Shown here in pieces: positions 46,825 to 57,405 of a stretch of 64,000 bases of DNA. The stretch is from Ananas comosus (lineage: Eukaryota > Streptophyta > Magnoliopsida > Poales > Bromeliaceae). The DNA is taken from the NCBI RefSeq assembly GCF_001540865.1, contig NC_033640.1, positions 4,697,409-4,761,408 of the forward strand, written 5' to 3'. The translations under genes and the position numbers were made by a program. Under the pieces are notes generated by a model, which worked only from the letters and a program-made list of their open reading frames with translations, was not told the origin of the DNA and ran no database searches. Position 1 is the first letter of the stretch. Every line of letters starts with the position of its first letter.

Positions 46825-47620
46825 ATATGAAATTAGTTTATTTATAGTTTATTAAAATTTAAAAATAGATCTATTTGATTAAATTATTATGTGGACCAAT
46901 TTTTAATATTTTAGATAAATCTAGCATTTTGTATGAGATTTAAGAAAAAAAAAAAAACTTTGAAATTACTTTGGGCCATACCTTTGATTTGTTTTTCCTT
47001 TAGGCCTATTTTTTTATTATCCTCAACTCTCCCTTTCAGTCATTTCTTTTCTTTTCAGTCATTTCTTTTCTTCTCACATTTCTTTCTCTATTTTTTTCTT
47101 TTCTATTTTTCTCTTCCCTTTTCTTATTAAAGTTTTTCCTCGAATTTCTTTTTGTCAATTTCTTCTATTTCTATTTTGATCACTTCGATCTTAGGTGAAA
47201 AGGAAAAGAAATAGTAAATTGAAGGTGTACTTATTATGTAGGTAAAAAAATTTATAATTTAATTTTTAAAAATATTTTAAATATTTCTAACTTGTAAATA
47301 GGATTGTAAAATGGGTTGCCCAGCTAGGCACCACTCGGGGCTGGGCCGTGGCCGGGCACGGCTGCTGTAACATTCGTGTCGGGCCGGTCCGATCCAAATT
47401 TTTGGGGTGTGCTGGGTCGAGCATTCAGGGCCCATAGGCCCAACACGGCACTGCCTGTGTCAGGCTTGGGTCGTGCCGCGCCGAAAGGTAGGTCCGCAGC
47501 CCGGCTTGACCTAGGTATTAATAAAGCCGTTTAGGCCTATAAGCCTATTGTTTTCAAAATTATAGGCCTGGCTTAGCCAGGCTTATATAAATTTTAGGCC
47601 TGGCTCTTAGGCTCCGGCTG
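46825..47620. other. Flank of E4: T-rich tract and GC-rich repeat
   Basis: 46825-47290 is AT-rich with a long pyrimidine tract (46990-47130). 47300-47620 is rich in gggccg, gcacgg and aggcctgg words, resembling the cggcccggcacgg-type repeats common in plant genomes. No gene is visible. The whole stretch appears again, reversed letter by letter, at 55223-56019. Confidence 0.6.
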
Positions 47621-48732
47621 TGAAAGTTTTGAGGAGCCCAAGGATCTATCTAGATTGTATCTATCACCTAGAGGGGGGTGAATAGGTGAACGGCCAAAAA
47701 CCACAAATCTCGATGCAATAAAAATAAATGCGGAAAATAAAAAGCACACCGAGATTTACGTGGGAAAACTCCAACTTGGAGAAAAACCCACGGGACCAAC
47801 ACGCGAAAAAATAATTCACTAAGAGAAAAGATTACAAGGTGATTACCGACTCCACGGACTCAACCTCTCTTAACCTCCTATGAATCTTCGCGCTACCCTC
47901 CGGGTTGTCCACGCCCTCACGTTCGAATCCACGAACGCCTCCACTTCGAATCCACGAAGCTTCAATCACGCCGAATCCACGACGCCACTCGAATCCACGA
48001 GCCAACGATCCGAATCCACGAACCGCCTTTGTTCACGCCGAATCCACGACGCCGTTCATGAAGAGCATCATGATTATGGTGATCCTTCGCTTAGGAGTAT
48101 AGTAGAAACCAGGGAATAGAACTCCAAGCGAAGCGGAGATCAAATCGACATATAGAGAATGCGAAACGATATCTCGATTTGATCTAAAGAGGCTAATTTG
48201 TAGAAAATAGGTTTAGAATGAAATCCGAGCCTCTAGGGTTTCTCAAACATGTATTCTTATGATGCTTGATCAGTTAGAGAACCCCTATAGCTTATTTATA
48301 GACTTTAGAATCAAAACGGAGTAGGATTAGAAAGTTTTCACGATTTTACACTGTGTACCGGTACACGAAAGGCTGTCACCGGTACATAATGACGAAACGA
48401 AAATACATTGCCAATGTTGATGTCTGTACCGGTACGTGGCGCTTGCTGTACCGGTACACAATGCATTTTTTCAGATTTTGCATTGTTTCGAGTTTTCAAC
48501 ATTCCGAGGCACTTTCTAATCCATTAAACTTTGAGTTTATGATTCTAATGCCTATAACTAAGTATGAATCACCATAACATGAATTAAAACTCTACCTTTA
48601 CGTCGTGATTCACATTGTGAGCAATTTTCCAAAATCTTCGAAATCTTGAATTCTTCAATCTTCATCAATCCGCTTCGATCCTTCAAGACTCCGACTTACT
48701 TTACGAAACTTGCCAATACAAAATCCTTAACA
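47621..48732 (-). repeat. E4 3' LTR
   Basis: 1112 bp; on the minus strand it starts tgttaaggatt and ends aaaactttca. GTACCGGTAC palindromes lie at 48357-48460 and a TATA-like ctataaataagc on the minus strand near 48300. A short run of gaatccacg units is at 47925-48055. Confidence 0.85.
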
Positions 48733-48744
48733 ATCTCCCTCTTT
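48733..48744 (-). other. E4 polypurine tract
   Basis: The minus strand reads aaagagggagat directly before the LTR start tgttaagg. Confidence 0.75.
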
Positions 48745-49269
48745 GGCAATTTCGTGACAAAACTCACATAACTCAAAAATACATAAAATATTCGAAGTTC
48801 AATTGTCATCACCAAAATATTGAACTCCTCGCGTGTAATCCAAATACAATTTGAAACTCAAGATTACAACAAAAACTCCTAAAACAGACTCTATGACTTA
48901 GACGCAACTAGGAGTCTTGAAGTCTTGATTTCCTTCTCCCCCTTTGTTCACATCCCGATCACATCTCCCCCTTTGTTCTTGAACTCATCATCCTCTGCTT
49001 TAGTTCAATGCCTGTTCATCCATGCTCTCCCCCTGTGTTCATCCATGCTCTCCCCCTGTTCATCTGCACTCTCCCCCTTTTTGTCAAAAATTGCCAAAAG
49101 AAAACAAATAGAGAGAGAAAAAACATACTAGAAAGCATAAGAGTAGTCATCATAGGTGCAGGCCTAAACAAAAGTAAAAACATGCCAAAGAAAGAAAAGC
49201 AAGAAAAACTAAACTAAAACATCATCCTAAGACAGCAAATATAGAGAAAAACTAAGCTCGACGAAGAAA
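48745..49269 (-). other. E4 spacer between ORF and PPT
   Basis: AT-rich sequence with a run of ctccccctg-type units at 48940-49080 (minus-strand GA-rich). No gene is seen. It could be the 3' untranslated region. Confidence 0.5.
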
Positions 49270-50664
49270 TCACTCCGTGTCCTCGTCATCGTCATCATCA
49301 TCATCATCTCCAGCGCCAGCTCCAGAACCTCCCGCATCTGAAGCTCCAGTAGAGGGAGGAATAAGAGGATGTCGTGAAGTAGACCTAGTATAGGCAGGCT
49401 GAGGAGGGAAGATATCGTCATGTCGACAGCCCAACTTGTCCATCATCCTCTTCATACCCACTTCCACCTTTCTAGCGAGATCAGCCACTTTCTTCTTTAA
49501 AGATCGCACTTCATGGCGAAGTGATTCTCCCCCTGAACTGGAAGATCCTTCCCGCTCTGCACGTGGTGGAGGTGCCTGGCTAGGAGCTGCTCGAGATGGT
49601 CCTTTTGCTTGCTGGAACGTCTTTAGAGTGCTGACTGACTTGGCCCAAGTAACAGCATCGATAGGACCAAGACCAAAATCATACTTTTCACAAGAAACAT
49701 CCACTCCATTGTCCTGTAGAATCCGTGTGATCAAAAGAGGAAATGGAAGTAAATCTCGTCGAGCAGAAGCCTGAATAACATGAATCATCCGCTGCCACAT
49801 CAGAAAGGGAATGTTGATGTTCAGTCCAGATGCTTGCCCCGGGTGACCAAGTAGAAACAGTAGAAGCAAACGATCCCAACGAATTCTCTTTGTTCCAATC
49901 GTTGGTTGCACATTGTAGCTCAAGACCAAGGACAGTAGATGATACTCTGGTCGCAAATCCTTGGACTCTACATAAGCACGATTCGTTTGCACACCAGCTT
50001 TGCAGATAGCTGCTACAACGATATCCCAGTGAGATGATGACTGAAATCCTCCTGAAGTATAAAGAAGACCCGTCGTGTCCACATTCATCCCCAAAAGCTC
50101 TCCAATAGTATATGGGGTAACGACGACCCTCTGCTGTCGGACTACTGTCTCAACAAGATAAGTCCCGGTCTCCTCGTCTTCTGCAAGTACCTGCCCGTTC
50201 ATAAAGAACTCACGAATGAGTTCCACACAGAAAGGAGCCCGAGCAGGAACCCTACCAACTGGCTCAATAGGAACCCGCTGAAGTAGTCGTCCAAAGTCAG
50301 GAACGTCATGTATAAGATCACTGAAGTTGACATAACACTCTCCAATGCAAGATTTGCTCATGAACATCCTTCGTCGTTCAGGGGGAACATCTGCAGCATG
50401 CTTTGACCGTGTTTCTCTAGCACGAGAACCACCTCCACGCGAGGATTCGCCAGCTATACCTTTCCCCTTATCCTGACGAGCAATAGGTTTTTCAGCTTCT
50501 ACTAGGGAGCTAGCCTGATAATCCGGATCAGATTCGGACGCTTCTGCAGTTGTTCGTGTTCGCTTAGAGACCCCTCGACGACCTCTACCACCACCTCGGC
50601 CACGTCCACGACCGCCTCCTGCGGCCATCAGCACCAAAATCAGCAACAGTAGTGAAAATGCCAT
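49270..50664 (-). CDS. Intact ORF of E4, plant transposon-protein-like
   Basis: A 464-codon frame without stops. I chose the ATG at 50664 (MAFSLLLLILVLM) because a predicted acceptor (tttttatatag, ending 50670) lies just before it. The ATG at 50628 (MAAGGGRGRGRGG) is the alternative, and an in-frame ATG at 50808 precedes both. In order: a short hydrophobic start (about residues 1-13); an RG-rich stretch (16-30); a basic and charged linker; a globular region (about 90-330) with LGMNVDTTGLLYTSGGF, LRPEYHLLSLVLSYNVQP and DLLPFPLLITRILQDNGVDV; a charged likely coiled coil (LRHEVRSLKKKVADLARK); and an acidic tail of eight Asp, then Glu-Asp-Thr-Glu. The globular part looks like the domain called putative plant transposon protein (Transposase_32), from memory and unconfirmed. 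Its role is unknown; the RG-rich part suggests nucleic-acid binding. It is intact whereas gag is broken. Confidence 0.75.
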   Translation of the reverse strand: MAFSLLLLILVLMAAGGGRGRGRGGGRGRRGVSKRTRTTAEASESDPDYQASSLVEAEKPIARQDKGKGIAGESSRGGGSRARETRSKHAADVPPERRRMFMSKSCIGECYVNFSDLIHDVPDFGRLLQRVPIEPVGRVPARAPFCVELIREFFMNGQVLAEDEETGTYLVETVVRQQRVVVTPYTIGELLGMNVDTTGLLYTSGGFQSSSHWDIVVAAICKAGVQTNRAYVESKDLRPEYHLLSLVLSYNVQPTIGTKRIRWDRLLLLFLLGHPGQASGLNINIPFLMWQRMIHVIQASARRDLLPFPLLITRILQDNGVDVSCEKYDFGLGPIDAVTWAKSVSTLKTFQQAKGPSRAAPSQAPPPRAEREGSSSSGGESLRHEVRSLKKKVADLARKVEVGMKRMMDKLGCRHDDIFPPQPAYTRSTSRHPLIPPSTGASDAGGSGAGAGDDDDDDDDEDTE

Positions 50665-50669
50665 TATCC

Positions 50670-51046
50670 CTATATAAAAATTAACCTTGCATGAACAAAA
50701 TTTTGAAAAAATCTGTAAAAATAGCGAAATTTTTTTTAATAACATTAGAATGCATACAAATGCTATTTCTAACCAGATTAGGCAAAAAATTTCCATCAAA
50801 AATGACATTTTACAAAAAATCCCGAAATTACATGAAAAATGAAGCTTAGAACATAGATCAGCGAAAAATAATGTGTTTTGATGTGATTCAAGTGTTCTAG
50901 GAGCAAGATAATGTCCTTAAGAACTGATCTACAGCAAAAAATTGCATAAAAAACGATCAAAAACAGATATCTATGTATGAACTCGAAATTTTTCGAAAAA
51001 TAAACATGAACGCGATGAAACGATTAAATCCAAGTGAAATACTCAC
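50670..51046 (-). other. Predicted leader intron of the E4 ORF
   Basis: The donor ct|gtgagt on the minus strand starts at 51046, after a CT-rich leader. The acceptor is a T-rich run ending tatatag at 50670, five bases before the ATG at 50664. The intron would be 377 bp. Other acceptors are possible. Confidence 0.45.
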
Positions 51047-51154
51047 AGATTTTAGAGAAAAACGTGTAGATCTGGAAGAGGAAGGCACCAGGGATTTTTA
51101 GAGAGAGAAAGAACGAATTTTGGTTTTGATTTGAGAGAGAAATAAACCCTATAT

Positions 51155-51215
51155 CCGGTTATATAAGTCGCGGCTACAGTGCGCGTACCGGTACGGGATC
51201 GTGTACCGGTACATG
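51155..51215 (-). promoter_or_regulatory. Internal promoter of the E4 ORF
   Basis: On the minus strand, two palindromic GTACCGGTAC-type sites (about 51214-51184) are followed by cttatataaccgg (TATA near 51166-51159) and then a CT-rich leader. The same palindrome precedes the TATA of the E4 LTR, which supports a second transcription unit inside the element. Confidence 0.55.
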
Positions 51216-52213
51216 ATCTCAGATTTCAAAAATTTGATTTGAAAATCTATCACATTTAAATTAATTTCATATAAATTAAGGCTTTTACTCCAAAAATCAT
51301 TACAATGAAAATAATATATTATACAATTTCAAAACACATCGAAACATCAAAATTTCAATATCAAAAATAATTTAATGATTCAAAATCATCAAGATGTAAG
51401 TTGATGAAAAATAATTTTTAGAAATTCAACAAAATTGACACCAATTTATCGCAATATGTTCAAAATAGAGATTTAACTAATATGGCACCGGGGGTGGCTC
51501 TTTGAGCATCTTTTCAACTTACCACCTTATAACTCCGAAAAGTCTAAAATATTCAATTTTTTTCAACCTCTTTCGGTTAATCAATTCATTCTTCATGTGG
51601 TAGCTTCACACACTTGCTGGACGACCAGGGTGGTAGCTCTTTCCTACATGTGGTGGTAGTTTTCACACTCCTTTAGGATGTAACTCTTTCCACATCTTTT
51701 AAACATAGGAGTTTCTTTTTCTCTTTTTTTTTAAAATAATTTCGAACTCCCCCTAAATTAGACAATCTCACAGTTGAAGATAATTTTGACGGATTTTAGT
51801 CAATAAGAGAATATCCATTCATCATATCCAACACTCACAACCAAGATGCATTAATCACCACAAAATCAAATTTGGATTTCAAAATTTTGATGAATATATG
51901 CATTAATAAATCATATATTAAATTATCATCAAAATAATAAACAGTGGAGTAAAAACGATAATTAATATGAATTTAACTTAATATGATTGTGAAGTTAAAT
52001 ACCATTTAAACAAATTTTAAAAAACTTCTCGTCAAAATAATGATTCTCGATCATCTCCTTTCTCAAAGATTTTGAAATTCCCAAATACCTTTCCTCAAAC
52101 AGATTTATACACCAATAAAATTCAAGCACCAAAAATCATGTAAACATGTAATGCAATGGATAAAATTAAACAACAAGCACCAATCAAAGCATTACACTAA
52201 AGATAAAAAATGA
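51216..52213 (-). other. E4 AT-rich spacer between gag and the ORF
   Basis: About one kilobase of AT-rich sequence with no domain. In a complete copia element pol would lie about here. Confidence 0.55.
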
Positions 52214-54253
52214 CTAAGACGAGGAGCAAGGAAAGATATCACCTTTCCGGATCCAAACTTGTCGAATCGTTGGTTTTCTCAACTTGTCGACGTTAGGTGC
52301 CGTTTGTTTAGACTTTTGATCAACCGTTGGTGTTTTCTTCGGTTAAGGCTTAGGTTGAATTTGTCGTTGAGGTTTATGCACCCGGTTTGCATGAACTTGA
52401 CGTTGTGCATTAGAAATCCGATTCTTTTGAGGTACTCGACTAACTTGATTTTGCTTTTGATTCCGTGGGGAATGTCGAATAGTAGATGAAGCCGATGGAT
52501 GTTTTGAAGTTGCTGATTGTGACTTGCCATTTTTGTTCGGGCAATTCCTTTTAATGTGTCCTTTGATGCCACATCGATGACACACTTTCCCTTTCGAAGT
52601 TGTTGAGACTTTAGAAGTTGATTTTGAATCCTTCTCAACGTATGTTCGTTCATATCCAAGGCCCAATTTGCTCGTTTGACCCAATCCTAGCATTTTGTCC
52701 AACTTCTTTGATCCCGAAGAAAATTGTTGAAGATCGGATTGGAGTTGACGAACTTGGTTGGTCAAGACTTGATTGGACTTGTGCGATTCATGAAATTGAT
52801 GCTCCAAAAATCCAATCTTATCGTTAGAAGATTTGATCGTTGATTCCGCTTCATTAAGCTTCCCTTGGAGGTCCGAAATATTCTTCAAGCTTGAATCCCT
52901 TTCCTCCTCAAGAGCCTTATTCAAAGTCTTTACGTTGTTGTTTTCCTCCTCAAGTTCCAACAAACGACGTTTCAACTTTTTATTGAGTTTAGCCATTTTC
53001 TTTGAGTCAATGAGAAGTTGATTATACGCTTCCGCTATATCGTCGTCGTTTGATTCCTCCTCACTTTCACCATTGTTGCTCGAAGAATCATGTGAAGAAA
53101 GAGAAATGTTGGAATTAGTAGCAAAAGAGGATAAACACACAACATTCGACGAAGGTAGAGAAGTGTTAGTAAATAAGGCAATTTGATCATTTTTTTCTTC
53201 GTCACTTGACGATGATTCACTTGATGTTGAATCATCCCACGTCTTTGCTTGTATAGCTTTTTGTCTATACGTCTTCTTTCAAGGACAATCCGTCGCAATG
53301 TGGCCGTAGCCTTTATATTTGTAGCATTGGATCTCTCCTTCAAATTCATCCTTTTTCTTTGAAAACTTTGCACGGTTTTTATCCTTAGACTTTGACGATG
53401 AAGATGATTTAGACAAAGATTGTCGCTTAGACGATGAAGCCTTGTCCAATCTATTCTTGTTCCGAAAATTTCGACGAAACTTCTTCGTAAGAAGCGCCAA
53501 TTGTTGTTCAAAGTCCGCAATTGATAAATCATCATCGGAACTCGAGTCTTCGTCCTTCTCCTTTGTAGATTTCAATGCAACACCTGTGCTTTTAGAAGAA
53601 GACTTGACAAAAGATTGATTAGTAGGAAAAGTCATCTCATAAGTTTGCAAAGCACCTACTAATTCTTCGACTTTCATCTCGTCTGGATGCTTAACCGTTT
53701 CGATCGCGGCAACCTTTGCCCGAAAGCGTTCCGGAAGAGTTCGAAGAATCTTTCTAATAACCTTAGAATCCGGGATTTTCTCTCCCAAGTTAGCACATGT
53801 ATTCACAACGTCTTATAGACGTGTATAGTACTCGGTAAAGGTCTCGTTTTCATCCATAGAAATAGAATCAAACTTGCTTATTAGCATTTGCAATTTTTGG
53901 ACCTTTACTAAGCTCGTTCCTTCATGCGTAACTTGTAGAGTATCCCAAATTTCCTTTGCCGTTTCGCAAGCCGAAACTCGAGTAAACTCCGTTTGAGACA
54001 ATGCATTAAATGAAGCGTTTATGCCCTTGCCGTTAAACGAAGATGTCTCGTTTTCTTCTTTTGTCCATTTGTTCCGTAGTTTTGGCTTTTCAACATTATC
54101 GACCTTTTCTATCGGATGTTTCCACCCAAATTCAATAGATTGCCAAACTCGCTCATCGATAGCAATTAGAAAAGCTCTCATGTGAACTTTCCAATAAGCA
54201 TAATTCGTGCCGTCGAAGAGCGGAGGTCGATTAATGTTACCACCTTCGGCCAT
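52214..54253 (-). pseudogene. E4 gag-like protein, one frame with three stops
   Basis: The start MAEGGNINRPPLFDGTNYAY is 26 bases after the PBS. All 680 codons lie in one frame, broken only by TAA (53813-53815), TGA (53279-53281) and TAA (52343-52345), each explained by a C-to-T change. Residues 10-170 form a copia gag (UBN2-like) domain: YWKVHMRAFLIAIDERVWQS, SACETAKEIWDTLQVTHEGT. A first zinc knuckle, CYKYKGYGHIATDC (near 53285-53325), has Tyr in place of the second Cys. A charged, long coiled coil follows (LNKKLKRRLLELEEENNNVK on), then a second knuckle, CHRCGIKGHIKRNC (about 52580-52540). The protein would package element RNA. Confidence 0.85.
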
Positions 54254-54278
54254 TAGATAACAATTTATCTAGATCCTT

Positions 54279-54290
54279 GCTCTGATACCA
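54279..54290 (-). other. E4 primer-binding site
   Basis: The minus strand reads TGGTATCAGAGC, an exact match to the initiator-Met tRNA pattern, two bases from the LTR. Confidence 0.9.
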
Positions 54291-54292
54291 AT

Positions 54293-54378
54293 TGAAAGTT
54301 TTGAGGAGCCCAAGGATCTATCTAGATTGTATCTATCACCTAGAGGGGGATGAATAGGTGAACGGCCAAAAACCACAA
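54293..54378 (-). repeat. E4 5' LTR, short part before the N
   Basis: It matches 47621-47707 of the 3' LTR almost exactly. It ends at the single N (54379). The other authentic part, 57157-57405, matches 48484-48732. Confidence 0.9.
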
Positions 54379-54379
54379 N

Positions 54380-57156
54380 TACGTTTTAGACTTTTTTTAC
54401 GTAACACATGGCCATGTCGGTAGTTGTAACCGTTACATAAAAGCAAGGCAGAAATACATGACCACTGTCGGAAAGCACATGGCCATGTGTCACATTTTAG
54501 CACTTTTGAAAGATTAGGATGAGGCAAAACTAAGATTTCAGATATTTATTCGATATCCCCAAGAGATTGACTAATTCGTAGTATTCTTATGTACAAACTC
54601 TTTGGGAACTCCGAGCCTAAAGTAAGATTTGGATAAAAGATGTTTAATCGGAGAAATCTAGTTTAGCTCTATAGCAAAGCGTAAGAGATATACAGGTAAA
54701 CTAGAGGTGAAGCGAACCTCAAGATAAGGGACCAAAAGATGCTATGAGGATTCGCTTCCTAGTGGTATTAGTACTACGAGAAGTACTTGCCGCAGCACCT
54801 AAGCCGCACTTGTTTCCGCCAAGCACCTAAGCCTAGCAACCGAGCACCTAAGCTCACCGCAGAACCTAAGCCGCACTAACTTCGAAGCACCTAAGCTTCA
54901 CCTCCGCAAACACCTAAGCTTGCACTCCCGCACCTGTTGGGCCTCCCATCGCGCTTCTAAGTATCCTCCAATTCTCTCCAACTCAGGCACCTCAGCCATT
55001 AGTGAAACATTAGAAAAGAGAATCACTTAATAAAAAAGCGCACAACCAGGGCAGCCAAAAGGAGGTTCAACCTCAAAAGGGTGCATTTAGAGCCACACGA
55101 AAAATAAAAGGCGTAAATAAAAATAACGTAGCTCTAAACACCAAAAACCGGCAAGTGGATAAGTGGGGGGAGATCCACTATCTATGTTAGATCTATCTAG
55201 GAACCCGAGGAGTTTTGAAAGTGTCGGCCTCGGATTCTCGGTCCGGATTTTAAATATATTCGGACCGATTCGGTCCGGATATTAAAACTTTTGTTATCCG
55301 AATATCCGGATTTGCCGAAATAATTATGGATCCAGTTCGGCCCGACGCCTGGATGGAAAGCCGCGCCGTGCTGGGTTCGGACTGTGTCCGTCACGGCACA
55401 ACCCGGATACCCGGGACTTACGAGCTGGGTCGTGTGGGGTTTTTAAACCTAGCCTGGCCGGGCTGTGCTTACAATGTCGTCGGCACGGGCCGGTGCCGGG
55501 TCGGGGCTCACCACGGATCGACCCGTTGGGTAAAATGTTAGGATAAATGTTCAATCTTTATAAATTTTATAAAAATTTTTAATTTAATATTTAAAAAAAT
55601 GGATGTATTATTCATGTGGAAGTTAAATGATAAAGAAAAGGAAAAGTGGATTCTAGCTTCACTAGTTTTATCTTTATCTTCTTTAACTGTTTTTCTTTAA
55701 GCTCCTTTTTGAAATTATTCTTTTCCCTTCTCTTTTTATCTTTTCTTTTTTTATCTCTTTCTTTACACTCTTCTTTTCTTTACTGACTTTTCTTTTCTTT
55801 ACTGACTTTCCCTCTCAACTCCTATTATTTTTTTATCCGGATTTCCTTTTTGTTTAGTTTCCATACCGGGTTTCATTAAAGTTTCAAAAAAAAAAAAAAG
55901 AATTTAGAGTATGTTTTACGATCTAAATAGATTTTATAATTTTTAACCAGGTGTATTATTAAATTAGTTTATCTAGATAAAAATTTAAAATTATTTGATA
56001 TTTATTTGATTAAAGTATAAAGAAGTTTTGTTCTCGAAATGTTCAATCTTTATCAATTTTACATACTCTTTTTAATTTAATATTAAAAAAAATGAATGGA
56101 TTATTCATGTATAAGCTAAATGATGAAAAAAAAGGAAAAGTGAATTCTAGCTTCACCAGTTTCATCTTATCTTCCCTAACTTTTTTTTTTTATCTCTTTT
56201 TTAATATTTTTCTTTTATCTTCTTTGTTATCTTTTCTTTTTTTTTTTCTTTTTTTTCTTTCCCTACACTCTTCTTTTTTTGGTCTCACGGTTGGGTTTCC
56301 CTTTTTTTTTATCACATTACATGATAAAAATAACCGGAATTTCTTCATTCATATTCAACCTTTACTGAATACGACTTTAGCCTTATTTTTGTCCTCTAAA
56401 TCTTAAAAGACACTCTTTGCTCTGACTATAAAATCGTCTTTTTAAATGTCATAGTCTTTTAATACTTTTGACTTTTTATACAGTCTTAATAAAAATACTC
56501 GAATCTAAATTTCAAAGTACAGTAAGACTATAGGCCTTTCACTTTTTATTTTAGACTGACGATAGACGATCTCTAAAGTCAAGCCATCTCGAAAGCCCCT
56601 ATTTTTTATCAGCCTTGACTTTCTAATTTTAAAGAAACAAGAAAATTCAATTTGACTCGGACTGACAGTTTAAACTCGCGTTTGCTTGTATGAACAACCT
56701 GATTGTATAACGTCACGGAGGAAGCCTGGACTACCCAGCTCAAAAAAGGAATCCACCAGCATGGGTGACCTTTGATACCTATTATCAAGAGTGGGGGCAC
56801 AACAAAAACACCCATGTCCAAGTGTGCACTCGCCGCGCCGTCGCGCTCCTGTCCCGCATCGAAGCATCTATCGCGGGATAGTGACTCTGGTCTCTATCGC
56901 CATGGGGCTCAGTCGGATAACAACCCTAGTTTTTTAAAACTTTAAACTTTAAGTTTAACTCTTATATCTTCCTTCCATTATTTTATTTACCCCTTACTAA
57001 TACGAACGGAATCTACTGGTTGGTACTTTCTCCTTTCTTTTATTTTATTATACCAATGGTATAAAAATTTAAAAAAACTTAATAAAGGGTTTCACTTATC
57101 CAGGATTATAGTGATATTTAACCTGGTGTTCTAAGTTTTTGCTTTAGAGAACTTCC
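54380..57156. other. Mirror-image (reversed, not complemented) copy of 45942-48483
   Basis: Read right to left, without complementing, this segment reproduces the tail of H copy 2, the end of the E3 LTR, the flank 46825-47620 and the first 860 bases of the E4 LTR, in that order. Example: gaggagttttgaaagt (55207-55222) is tgaaagttttgaggag (47621-47636) spelled backwards. The pairing runs from 54380 (with 48483) to 57156 (with about 45942). About 290 bases (56020-56311) lie where the source has an N. Small indels are frequent. Genes or motifs called inside it are not real. Confidence 0.95.
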
Positions 57157-57405
57157 TGTTTCGGGTTTTCAACGTTCCGAGGCACTTTCTAATCCATTAA
57201 ACTTTGAGTTTATGATTCTAATGCCTATAACTAAGTATGAATCACCATAACATGAATTAAAACTCTACCTTTACGTCGTGATTCACATTGTGAGCAATTT
57301 TCCAAAATCTTCGAAATCTTGAATTCTTCAATCTTCATCAATCCGCTTCGATCCTTCAAGACTCCGACTCACTTCACGAAACTTGCCAATACAAAGTTCT
57401 TAACA
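57157..57405 (-). repeat. E4 5' LTR, terminal part
   Basis: It matches 48484-48732 with a few substitutions and ends acaaagttcttaaca. The LTR text continues correctly from 48483/48484, which is the other end of the mirror segment. Confidence 0.9.

Larger units (their letters stand above)
47621..57405 (-). mobile_element. E4: copia-like gag element with an extra ORF and no pol
   Basis: The 3' LTR is 47621-48732 and the interrupted 5' LTR is 54293-54378 plus 57157-57405. The initiator-Met PBS is at 54290-54279 and the PPT at 48733-48744. Between them lie gag (54253-52214, three stops), an AT-rich spacer, and an intact ORF (50664-49270). No protease, RT or integrase is seen. The flanks ggctg (47616-47620) and ggttg (57406-57410) could be a target duplication with one change. 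The layout recalls gag-only non-autonomous (TR-GAG-like) elements. 54380-57156 inside the 5' LTR is a mirror-image artefact. Confidence 0.8.

Noticed and set aside
54380..55224. A second, diverged LTR or new element inside E4
   Set aside because: It has no similarity to E4 on either strand in the normal sense. It matches only when spelled backwards, so it is an artefact.
55197..55554. GC-rich frames suggesting a small gene
   Set aside because: They lie within the mirror segment. The text is the flank 47300-47620 reversed, so the translation has no meaning.
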